From positions 2,728,001-2,792,000 of the forward strand of contig NZ_CP068437.1 in the NCBI RefSeq assembly GCF_016757755.1: a stretch of DNA of 64,000 bases, read 5' to 3'. Made by a program: the position numbers and the translations under genes. The notes under the pieces were generated by a model, which saw only the letters and a program-made list of their open reading frames with translations, was not told where the DNA came from and searched no databases. Positions 26,833 through 34,773 of the stretch are shown piece after piece. This stretch comes from Shewanella sp. KX20019. Lineage in GTDB: Bacteria > Pseudomonadota > Gammaproteobacteria > Enterobacterales > Shewanellaceae. Positions within the stretch are counted from its first letter, which is position 1; every line of letters begins with the position of its first letter.

Positions 26833-27957
26833 CTATCTTTCACTGATAGGTGCAACCTTACGAGGCTCACTACCAGTGTAATCGGCACTTGGACGGATAA
26901 TACGATTGTTAGTACGTTGTTCCATCACGTGTGCCGCCCAGCCCGTAAGGCGTGAACAGACAAATATCGGGGTAAACAACTTAGTTGGAATGCCCATAAA
27001 GTGATAAGCCGATGCATGGAAAAAATCAGCGTTACAGAATAGTTTCTTGCTATCCCACATAAACTCTTCACACGCTACAGAGATGTCATACAGTGACGTG
27101 TCGCCATTCTCTTTAGCCAACTTTTCAGACCATGCTTTAATGATCACATTACGTGGATCCGATGTACGGTAGATAGCATGACCAAAGCCCATTATCTTCT
27201 CTTTACGTGCCAACATGCCCGCCATTTGCTCTTTTGCATCGCTTGGAGAACTGAACTTTTGGATCATCTCCATTGCTGCTTCATTAGCTCCGCCATGCAG
27301 TGGACCACGTAAAGTACCGATAGCCCCCGTAATGCAGGAATACATGTCTGACAAGGTTGATGCGCAAACTCGTGCGGTAAAGGTTGAGGCATTAAACTCA
27401 TGCTCGGCATAAAGAATAAGTGAGACATCCATTACACGACGATGCTGCTCTGATGGCGCTTTGCCATTAAGCAGGTGTAAGAAATGACCGCCAATCGTGG
27501 CTTCATCAGTAACACAATCGATCTCAACACCTTCATGAGAGAACTTGTACCAGTAACACATGATTGCCGGGAACGCGGCTAACAAGCGGTTGGCAGAGTT
27601 ATTTTGCTCACTAAAGTCGTTCTCTGGTTCCAAATTGCCTAAGAAAGAACAGCCTGTGCGCATCACATCCATAGGGTGAGCATCAGCAGGAATACGTTGC
27701 AGCACCTCTTTTAATGCTTGCGGAAGATCACGCAGAGCAAAAAGTGCTGTTTTGTAGTGATCTAGCTGGGCTTGGTTTGGCAGTTCGCCATTAAAAAGTA
27801 GGTATGCGACCTCTTCAAATGTGGCATTTTCACTTAGGTCTGATACATCATAACCACAATAGGTCAAACCTGAACCCGATTTACCAACGGTACAAAGAGC
27901 TGTTTCACCTGCACTTTGACCACGAAGACCCGCACCACTCAATTTTTTATCAACCAT
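26833..27957 (-). CDS. prpC: 2-methylcitrate synthase
   Basis: The 374-residue protein belongs to the citrate synthase family and joins propionyl-CoA to oxaloacetate. GLRGQSAGETA near the N-terminus is typical of methylcitrate synthases. The catalytic His is in the LHGGANEAAM and GFGHAIYR segments, and the catalytic Asp lies near NADFFHA. I chose the ATG at 27957, with AAGGA eight bases upstream, over one six codons earlier. It lies between prpB and acnD. Confidence 0.96.
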   Translation of the reverse strand: MVDKKLSGAGLRGQSAGETALCTVGKSGSGLTYCGYDVSDLSENATFEEVAYLLFNGELPNQAQLDHYKTALFALRDLPQALKEVLQRIPADAHPMDVMRTGCSFLGNLEPENDFSEQNNSANRLLAAFPAIMCYWYKFSHEGVEIDCVTDEATIGGHFLHLLNGKAPSEQHRRVMDVSLILYAEHEFNASTFTARVCASTLSDMYSCITGAIGTLRGPLHGGANEAAMEMIQKFSSPSDAKEQMAGMLARKEKIMGFGHAIYRTSDPRNVIIKAWSEKLAKENGDTSLYDISVACEEFMWDSKKLFCNADFFHASAYHFMGIPTKLFTPIFVCSRLTGWAAHVMEQRTNNRIIRPSADYTGSEPRKVAPISER

Positions 27958-28129
27958 GACAGTATTCCTTTTCAATTTGTATTGCTGGTGGCTTAACTTG
28001 ATATGCTAAACCCCGCATTTTTATAATTTTTCGCTTATGTTCAGAGCCTCAAGCTTGCGAGGTTTAACGCCCGACATAAGTTGTAAGGTTTGTGGAGGCT
28101 GCCTTAAAGACAGCCATTATTCATACTAA

Positions 28130-29008
28130 TTAGAGGTTCTTACCTTCAGCGAACAAGCTATCTAATTTCTGCTCATAGTCGTGATAACCGAGATAATCGT
28201 AGAGGTCCATACGTGTTTGCATTGAGTCCACGACTGCCTTTTGATCACCCTTTTCAAGAATCGAGGTGTAAACCATCTCTGCGGCTTTATTCATTGCTCT
28301 AAAAGCACTTAACGGGTAAAGCACCATAGAGGCACCCCACTCTCCTAATTGATCTTTATTCCACAACTCTGTTTGGCCAAACTCTGTAATATTGGCAAGA
28401 ATTGGCACATCCAGCGCATCAGCAAAGGCACGATAATGCTCTTCAGTTTTAACCGCTTCGGCAAAAATACCATCAGCTCCTGCAGCAACATAGGCCTTAG
28501 CTCGTGCAATCGCCGCTTCAAGACCTTCCTGTGCAAACGAATCTGTGCGCGCCATGATGAAAAAATCAGGATCTGTACGTGCATCAACGGCGGCTTTAAT
28601 ACGGTCAACCATCTCTGCTGTTGTAACAATCTCTTTGTTTGGACGGTGACCACAACGCTTTTGCGCTACTTGATCTTCCATATGTACCGCTGCAGCGCCG
28701 GCTTTCTCCATATCACGCACAGTCTTGGCAATATTGAACGCGCCACCCCACCCCGTATCGATATCAACTAATAAAGGCAGATCACAAGCCGAAGTGATGC
28801 GCTGAACATCAACAATCACATCATTAAGTGACGTCATGCCCAAGTCAGGTAAACCGTACGATGCATTTGCAACGCCGCCACCGGATAAATAAATGGCCTG
28901 ATGACCAATTTTTTTAGCCATCATTGCTGAATAGGCATTGATAGTACCGACAATCTGTAGTGGACGATTGGCAACTAATGCCTCGCGAAACTTCTTACCT
29001 GCGCTCAT
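28130..29008 (-). CDS. prpB: 2-methylisocitrate lyase
   Basis: This 292-residue enzyme splits 2-methylisocitrate into pyruvate and succinate, the last step of propionate oxidation. The family motif KRCGH near residue 120 holds the catalytic Cys; DIDTGWGG and MARTDS supply metal-binding acids and substrate contacts. It is the first structural gene after the GntR regulator. Its leader holds a 12-base inverted repeat. Confidence 0.97.
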   Translation of the reverse strand: MSAGKKFREALVANRPLQIVGTINAYSAMMAKKIGHQAIYLSGGGVANASYGLPDLGMTSLNDVIVDVQRITSACDLPLLVDIDTGWGGAFNIAKTVRDMEKAGAAAVHMEDQVAQKRCGHRPNKEIVTTAEMVDRIKAAVDARTDPDFFIMARTDSFAQEGLEAAIARAKAYVAAGADGIFAEAVKTEEHYRAFADALDVPILANITEFGQTELWNKDQLGEWGASMVLYPLSAFRAMNKAAEMVYTSILEKGDQKAVVDSMQTRMDLYDYLGYHDYEQKLDSLFAEGKNL

Positions 29009-29035
29009 GTGCTGTTCCTTTTCTTTGGGCTCACA

Positions 29036-29076
29036 CAGCTTGTATAAACAACTTCTATTAAAGCTTATACAAGCTG
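29036..29076 (-). promoter_or_regulatory. Inverted repeat in the prpB leader
   Basis: CAGCTTGTATAA (29036-29047) and TTATACAAGCTG (29065-29076) are perfect complements over 12 bases with a 17-base loop. It begins 27 bases upstream of the prpB ATG. No T run follows, so it is more likely an operator or an RNA stem than a terminator. Confidence 0.65.
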
Positions 29077-29163
29077 CGCTCTGTGAAAATGATATTGTTA
29101 TTTAACTGTCTATTGATTATGTTTTTATGTGTTAACGGTTAGCGTTTGTATTAAATTCGCTAT

Positions 29164-29823
29164 TTAGTTTAAAAGCTTGCTCTCGATACTCGATTTTGAA
29201 TACAAGATATGACGGCGCATTAGCATCTCAGCCAGCTCTGCATCACGATTACAAATCGCTTGCACTATGTGTTTATGTTCATCAAAAGCCGTGGTAACTC
29301 TCGGTCCACTCATACCAAGTTGCACACGATACATGCGTACCAGATGGTAAATACCATCGGTAAGCATCGAGATAAGATGTTTATTTTTGCTGCCAACAAT
29401 AATGCGGTAATGAAAATCAACGTCACCCGCTTCTTGATAATAGCTCTGTCCTGATTGGACCTTTTCGAAATGGGAGTTGAGTAACGATTGCAGATCGGCT
29501 ATTTCATGATCGGTCATATTTTGTGCGGCTAAGCGTGCAGCCATACCTTCGAGTGATTCACGAACCTGGTATAGCTCTATCAGCCCTTCGGGTGTTAGAG
29601 TCACCACTCTGGCACCGACGTTAGCTTTGCGTTCAACTAAGTGGCTGGCTTCTAAACGATTAATTGCTTCGCGGATCACCGCGCGACTCACCGCATATTT
29701 TGTCGACAACTCTGTTTCACTTAGCTTAGATCCCGCCAATATAGCGCCTTCTACAATATCTTTACGAAGTTGAAAAAAGGTCTTATCCGCTGACGTTACA
29801 GGCTGTTCGGTGAAAAATGTCAT
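29164..29823 (-). CDS. GntR family (FCD domain) regulator of propionate genes
   Basis: The 219-residue protein has an N-terminal winged-helix domain with KLSETELSTKYAVSRAVIREAINRLEA split across residues 38-64 (core TKYAVSRAVIREA) and a C-terminal all-helical FCD domain whose His and Asp residues often bind a metal and an organic acid. It is upstream of and codirectional with prpB, so it very likely controls the cluster in response to a methylcitrate-pathway acid. Three TTGTCGACAA palindromes, two upstream and one inside the gene, are likely targets. This replaces the sigma-54 activator PrpR of E. coli. Confidence 0.9.
   Translation of the reverse strand: MTFFTEQPVTSADKTFFQLRKDIVEGAILAGSKLSETELSTKYAVSRAVIREAINRLEASHLVERKANVGARVVTLTPEGLIELYQVRESLEGMAARLAAQNMTDHEIADLQSLLNSHFEKVQSGQSYYQEAGDVDFHYRIIVGSKNKHLISMLTDGIYHLVRMYRVQLGMSGPRVTTAFDEHKHIVQAICNRDAELAEMLMRRHILYSKSSIESKLLN
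29700..29709. promoter_or_regulatory. TTGTCGACAA palindrome inside the GntR gene
   Basis: Perfect ten-base palindrome, the same as the two upstream sites, within codons for the DNA-binding domain. Confidence 0.5.
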
Positions 29824-29850
29824 AAACCATCGATGTGTTCTACTAAAAGG

Positions 29851-29862
29851 ATTGTCGACAAT
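29851..29862. promoter_or_regulatory. Probable GntR operator 1
   Basis: Perfect palindrome ATTGTCGACAAT, 28 bases upstream of the regulator start. Short GT...AC palindromes of this type are typical for FCD-type GntR proteins. Confidence 0.7.
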
Positions 29863-29902
29863 TTAGCGCTATTATGTGATCTAGTCAACACTTCCACCCA
29901 AA

Positions 29903-29914
29903 ATTGTCGACAAA
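29903..29914. promoter_or_regulatory. Probable GntR operator 2
   Basis: ATTGTCGACAAA, sharing TTGTCGACAA with operator 1. Centre-to-centre distance is 52 bases, about five helix turns, so two dimers would sit on the same DNA face. Confidence 0.7.
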
Positions 29915-30013
29915 GTAACAGTAAAGTAAAACGGACGGTTTCTGTACTGCAACAAGGGGAAGGCAATTTTTATTGCCACATAAAACCATCAAACATTTAT
30001 TATAAGAACGGTA

Positions 30014-30048
30014 ACAAAAAAAGGCCAAACCTCAGAGGCTTGACCTTT
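30014..30048 (-). terminator. Terminator of RND efflux operon A
   Basis: Minus-strand hairpin AAGGTCAAGCCTC / GAGGTTTGGCCTT followed by seven T. Confidence 0.85.
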
Positions 30049-30120
30049 AGATTAACTGAATTAGCAACTAATACAGAAAGTTACCTAGCATACTAAGGCT
30101 AAAAAACAAGGTCTACTGCA

Positions 30121-33100
30121 CTAAATGATCACCTTGTTATCCTGCTCTTGTGGTTTACATTTCTCCCGCAGCGTTTGCATCGCCACAAAAAATGCAGGCA
30201 CGAGTACCACACCAACAACTGTCGACAATATCATCCCGCCGAATACGGCATAGCCTAATGAGTGACGCGACTCAGCGCCAGCACCCGATGCAATAACCAG
30301 CGGGAATACGCCCCAGATAAAGGCGAACGCAGTCATCAATACCGCTCTAAAGCGTAATCTTGCAGCTTCTACAGCCGATTCGACAATCCCCATCCCCTTC
30401 TCTTCTCGCAGCGTCTTGGCAAACTCAACAATCAAAATGGCGACCTTAGCGGACATACCAATTAATATCACCACCCCAATCTGCACATACAGGTCAAAAG
30501 GAGTGCCCATAAGCAGTAGTGTGCCCATCGCGCCTAAAATAGCAATTGGAACGGCCATCAATACAGCTGCTGGAATAGTCCAACTTTCGTACTGCGCTAC
30601 CAAGAACAGATAGGTAAACAATAATGACAAAGCAAAAGCAATTGGTGCTGCATTACCCGCTTTTTGTTCCTGATAAGTCATACCAGACCATTCGTAAGTG
30701 TATCCCGCCGGTAGCTCTTCGTTCGCTAACAACTCGATTGCGGCCACCACATCACCAGAACTAAAGCCAGATGCTGGCACACCATTAATTGTCGCTGAAC
30801 CAAATAAGTTGTAGTTGGACAAGGTATCGGGACCGAAGAATGGCGTTACTGTTACCAGTGTTGATAATGGCACCATTTCACCACTACTCGCACGGACATA
30901 CAGGTTACCAATGTCATTTTCATCGTCGCGATATTGCTGTTCAGCTTGTACTTTTACCTTGTATGCTTTGCCTAGCATATTGAAGTCATTAACGTAGGAA
31001 CTGCCCAATTGAGTTTGTAGTGTTGAAAATATTTCATCCAACGGCACACCCATAGATATCGCTTTATCACGGTCAACATCGATAAAACGTTGCGGTACAT
31101 TTGCTCTAAATATGGAGAATGCACGAGCGACTTCAGGTAAGCCGTTAATATTTTTCACAAATGATTGTGTTACCGTCGCTAGCTCTTTTGGTGAGCGACC
31201 TAGGGTATCTTCGACAACGAGGTTAAAACCATCAACAGCGCCCATGCCGCGTATAGCAGGAGTTGCAAATACCAGTGCAATGGCTTCAGGATCTGAGTTT
31301 ACAATGGCGCGAATTTGCTGCATTAACACTTGTTGGTGTAATGCTGGCGTTTTACGTTCGCTCCAGTTATCAAGCTTAATGATCATCATGCCTGAATTCG
31401 GAATAGATGCCATATTGATCATAGAGAATCCACTCACACCAATAACGTCTTTCACACCATCAAGCGCCATAAGCTGCTCAGTAAATGCTGATACCAGCGG
31501 ACTTGTACGCTGTAAAGAGGCGGCATCGGGTAGCCTAACTTCGACCATTACCGCACCTTTGTCTTCATTAGGTACAAAAGCGGTTGGCAGGGTTGCAAAC
31601 AAGTAACCAAGAAATCCAGATAGCAGCAAATAGGCAAAACCTGTGATCAATAAACGGCGACTTAAAAAACCGACTAAGTGCTGGTATCGGTTGGTCAGCT
31701 TTTCAAATCCTCGGTTAAAGGCTCTTAAGGGAGCGATCGGCTGTTGATGTTTATCGGTTAAGATCAATGCGCATAATGCTGGAGATAAGGTCAACGCGTT
31801 TATTGCAGAGATAAGCACAGAAACACAAATGGTAACCGCAAACTGGTTAAACATGGCACCAGAGATCCCCGGTAACAGTGCAACCGGCACAAATACCGCT
31901 AGCAAGATAAGAGTGGTAGCCAATACAGGCCCAGTGACCTCTTTCATCGCTTGGATGGTCGCGGGGATCGGTGCCATGTGTTCTTCATGGATAATACGTT
32001 CAACGTTTTCAACCACAATGATGGCATCATCTACTACAATACCAATGGCCAGAATCAAGCCAAACAAAGAGATGGTGTTGATAGACATTCCCATCGCTTG
32101 CATTACTGCAAAGGTAGCAATAATTGACACCGGGATCGCTATTGTAGGAATAAATGTCGCTCGCCAGTTTTGCAAGAAGATATAAACCACCATCACCACG
32201 AGAATCGCAGCGATGAGCAGTGTTTCATATACTTCATGAATAGAGGCTTCAACGTATTCTGTTGAGTCATAAGAGATATCCCAGGCCAAATCATCAGGGA
32301 AGTCTTTACTGTACTCCTGCATCGCTACTTTTACGCCAGCCATAGTGTCCAGAGCATTAGCAGTAGGCAGTTGATAAAGCGCCAACACCGCCGCTGGTTG
32401 GTTATTGATGGTGCCATCAGCGTCATAACTTTCAGCACCGAGTTCGATACGCGCAACATCCTTCAAGCGAATAACCGAACCGTCTTTATTGGCTCGTACA
32501 ATAATTTGCTCAAACTCTGTTACCGAGCCTAAACGCCCTTTTGCTTGCAGTACATATTGAAACTGCAAGTCATTAGGGGCTGGCATTCCACCGACTTTAC
32601 CCGCTGCAACTTGCATATTCTGGCTACGAATAGCAGCGATCACATCAGATGAAGTCAGGTTTAAACTTGATAGTGAAGTCGGATCAAGCCAAATACGCAT
32701 TGAGTAAGCTTTCTTACCTAGCAAGGTAATATCAGACATGCCCGCTAAGCGTTTTAATCGATCGGAAATATACAGATCGGCATAGTTAGATAAGAAAATA
32801 CTGTCATAGGTCGCATTTGGCGAACGCAGTGTTACCACCCCCAATATGTCCGATGACTGCTTCTTAACGGTGACGCCAATCTGATTGACTTCATTCGGCA
32901 GTGACGATTTAGCTTGGTTAACAAGGTTGTTAACTCTAACTTGGGCCATATCACCGTCAGTATTAATACCAAAGGTCACCTTTAAGCGGTATGAACCGTC
33001 GTTACCAATATTGGATGACATGTAAGTCATCTCTTCAACGCCATTTACCTTTGCTTCAATCGGTTGGGCGACGGTCTTCTTTACAACGTCAGCACTGGCA

Positions 33101-33255
33101 CCCGGGTAGACTGTACTCACTGTAACCACGGTAGGTGAGATCTGTGGGTACTCCGCAACGGGCATTACCTGTAGCGCGATGATCCCAAGCAAGGTAAGCG
33201 TAAGTGAAATCACCAACGCAAACTTGGGTCTGTAGATAAAAAACTTGCTAAGCAT
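30121..33255 (-). CDS. RND multidrug efflux permease (AcrB type), operon A
   Basis: This 1044-residue inner-membrane pump has the HAE1/AcrB layout: one N-terminal membrane helix, a large periplasmic loop, a helix bundle, a second loop and the last helices. The fourth-helix proton relay reads GIVVDDAIIVVENVER, with the paired Asp residues of AcrB. The C-terminal bundle has the expected Lys region (GMSAKVAILIVEFAK). It partners the adaptor upstream, 36 bases away. No channel gene is next to it, so it likely uses a TolC encoded elsewhere. Substrates probably include drugs, dyes or bile-like compounds. Confidence 0.94.
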   Translation of the reverse strand: MLSKFFIYRPKFALVISLTLTLLGIIALQVMPVAEYPQISPTVVTVSTVYPGASADVVKKTVAQPIEAKVNGVEEMTYMSSNIGNDGSYRLKVTFGINTDGDMAQVRVNNLVNQAKSSLPNEVNQIGVTVKKQSSDILGVVTLRSPNATYDSIFLSNYADLYISDRLKRLAGMSDITLLGKKAYSMRIWLDPTSLSSLNLTSSDVIAAIRSQNMQVAAGKVGGMPAPNDLQFQYVLQAKGRLGSVTEFEQIIVRANKDGSVIRLKDVARIELGAESYDADGTINNQPAAVLALYQLPTANALDTMAGVKVAMQEYSKDFPDDLAWDISYDSTEYVEASIHEVYETLLIAAILVVMVVYIFLQNWRATFIPTIAIPVSIIATFAVMQAMGMSINTISLFGLILAIGIVVDDAIIVVENVERIIHEEHMAPIPATIQAMKEVTGPVLATTLILLAVFVPVALLPGISGAMFNQFAVTICVSVLISAINALTLSPALCALILTDKHQQPIAPLRAFNRGFEKLTNRYQHLVGFLSRRLLITGFAYLLLSGFLGYLFATLPTAFVPNEDKGAVMVEVRLPDAASLQRTSPLVSAFTEQLMALDGVKDVIGVSGFSMINMASIPNSGMMIIKLDNWSERKTPALHQQVLMQQIRAIVNSDPEAIALVFATPAIRGMGAVDGFNLVVEDTLGRSPKELATVTQSFVKNINGLPEVARAFSIFRANVPQRFIDVDRDKAISMGVPLDEIFSTLQTQLGSSYVNDFNMLGKAYKVKVQAEQQYRDDENDIGNLYVRASSGEMVPLSTLVTVTPFFGPDTLSNYNLFGSATINGVPASGFSSGDVVAAIELLANEELPAGYTYEWSGMTYQEQKAGNAAPIAFALSLLFTYLFLVAQYESWTIPAAVLMAVPIAILGAMGTLLLMGTPFDLYVQIGVVILIGMSAKVAILIVEFAKTLREEKGMGIVESAVEAARLRFRAVLMTAFAFIWGVFPLVIASGAGAESRHSLGYAVFGGMILSTVVGVVLVPAFFVAMQTLREKCKPQEQDNKVII

Positions 33256-33291
33256 GATTGCTAGTTCCTAACTAAATTAAAAGGCTTATTC

Positions 33292-34428
33292 TTAGTTTGC
33301 TTGCGCTATATCATTTACGGTCACACCAGCGCGGATTTTTTGTAAGCCTTTAACGACAATACGTTCATTCGCTTGCAAGCCTTCAATCACGTGTTGATTG
33401 ATACCATATCGCTGACCGAGTTCGATATAACGAGGAGTGACCACCATTTCACTGTTTACCACCATGACAAAGTCTCCCGCTTGGTTCTGCTGTAACGCAG
33501 ATAAAGGCACCAGGACACCATTAATAGTCTGGTTAGAAAACTTAACGTTAAGCATGCCGTGTTCACCCGGGATCAATGAGTAGTCATCATTGTTAAAACT
33601 GGCTTGTATATTGATTGAACCACTATCGGGATTGACCATGTTGCCAACGGCATAGATCTCGCCCTTTTCTGGATAGATAGAGTTGTCTGACAGTTGCAGC
33701 GTCAATTCTGGGTCAACAACCTGATTTTTAGCCGTGGCCTTATCAACACCTGAACGGATCCTGCGGTAAAGCTTCTCATCAATATCAAAATTGAAGTGGA
33801 TTGGATCTACTTGTGCAATTGAAACCAAGCGGTTTTTGACTGCGATGGTGACACGATCGCCGACGCGATATGCACTGAAGCCAGCGCGCCCTGATAACGG
33901 AGCATAGATATAGCAAAACCCAAGCTCCAATTCAGCTGAGGTGACTGCTGCCTCCGCCTCTGTAACTACCGCCATCGCGGTGGCGTAGTCGGCGATAGCC
34001 GTGTCATATTGCATTTCGCTAATACTATTGTCTTTAATCAGCTTTTTAGCTCGTTTTTCATTACTTGATGCCATCACTACATTTGCCTTAGCCATTGCTA
34101 GAGTGGCTTCAGCTGACGTTAACTTTGCTTGATAAACTCGAGGGTCGATTTGGTAAAGCAGATCACCTTTTTCAACTAGGTCACCATCTTTAAAATGCAC
34201 AGCAACCAACTCGCCGCCAACACGAGGGATAATATCGACATCGCTGACAGCAACAGTTCGTCCAATAAAATCAAAATAGGGGGTGATTGCAGTTGTGGAA
34301 AGGGAGATGGTTTCGACACTAGGTAACGGCTTAGCGGCATTGGGCGATGCCTGCGGTTCAGTGCACCCACTGAGTAATACGGTGCTAATACCAACAGCGA
34401 TAAGAGTAAGCGAGTAATATTTTTTCAT
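33292..34428 (-). CDS. RND periplasmic adaptor lipoprotein, operon A
   Basis: The 378-residue adaptor starts with a lipoprotein signal (lipobox LSGC near residue 22). Then come a lipoyl-like barrel half, a coiled-coil hairpin (residues about 100-165, DNSISEMQYDTAIADYATAM core), the second lipoyl half (FCYIYAPLSGRAG) and beta-barrel domains. It links the pump to an outer-membrane channel. A 12-base perfect inverted repeat lies just upstream. Confidence 0.93.
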   Translation of the reverse strand: MKKYYSLTLIAVGISTVLLSGCTEPQASPNAAKPLPSVETISLSTTAITPYFDFIGRTVAVSDVDIIPRVGGELVAVHFKDGDLVEKGDLLYQIDPRVYQAKLTSAEATLAMAKANVVMASSNEKRAKKLIKDNSISEMQYDTAIADYATAMAVVTEAEAAVTSAELELGFCYIYAPLSGRAGFSAYRVGDRVTIAVKNRLVSIAQVDPIHFNFDIDEKLYRRIRSGVDKATAKNQVVDPELTLQLSDNSIYPEKGEIYAVGNMVNPDSGSINIQASFNNDDYSLIPGEHGMLNVKFSNQTINGVLVPLSALQQNQAGDFVMVVNSEMVVTPRYIELGQRYGINQHVIEGLQANERIVVKGLQKIRAGVTVNDIAQAN

Positions 34429-34447
34429 GACGTACCTTTGGTTCAGC

Positions 34448-34480
34448 TCTCTAATTTCAATTAATTTATGAAATTAGAGA
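34448..34480. promoter_or_regulatory. Perfect inverted repeat before adaptor A
   Basis: TCTCTAATTTCA and TGAAATTAGAGA, 12 perfect pairs around nine bases, starting 20 bases before the adaptor ATG. It could be a repressor operator or an mRNA leader stem. Confidence 0.65.
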
Positions 34481-34527
34481 TTCAACGAGATAATTTGACG
34501 TCAATATACTCTCCTCAACAAAAAGGC

Positions 34528-34549
34528 ATACTCGTAACAATACGGGTAT
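34528..34549. promoter_or_regulatory. Possible operator ATACTCGT-N6-ACGGGTAT
   Basis: Imperfect dyad with seven of eight matching positions, 100-122 bases upstream of adaptor A. Spacing and symmetry suit a dimeric repressor; the regulator is not adjacent. Confidence 0.45.
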
Positions 34550-34773
34550 ATTCGCCCTACAATTTAAATTTAGAAATAACCTAATACAGATCAATAAAAC
34601 AAATTATCAATATTAAAATCACTTTGTAACGCTAGAATATTAGGAGAGTTAACTTTTCGTGTGGAATTAGGGCGGAAGTGAGACATTTTCGGTAATAAAA
34701 ATAGAAGACCCACACACTAACGTTCTAGTGTGCGGGTTAATGCCCATCCAGCCTGAAGATGGGCATAGGTTAT

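Larger units (their letters stand above)
34429..34773. other. Intergenic between RND operons A and B
   Basis: 345 bases holding the operon A promoter and operators (34448-34480, 34528-34549) and two hairpins after operon B (34709-34736 and 34742-34764, the latter GCCCATC/GATGGGC). Neither hairpin has a strong T run on the minus strand, but together they could end operon B transcription. Confidence 0.55.

Noticed and set aside
29833..30096. 87-codon frame upstream of the GntR gene
   Set aside because: It covers operator 2 and the terminator of RND operon A and its composition is unlike a protein.
30217..30228. CTGTCGACAATA, similar to the GntR operator
   Set aside because: Imperfect palindrome within the permease A coding region, so probably chance.
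31112..31606. 164-codon plus-strand frame inside RND permease A
   Set aside because: Antisense shadow of a well-conserved pump gene.
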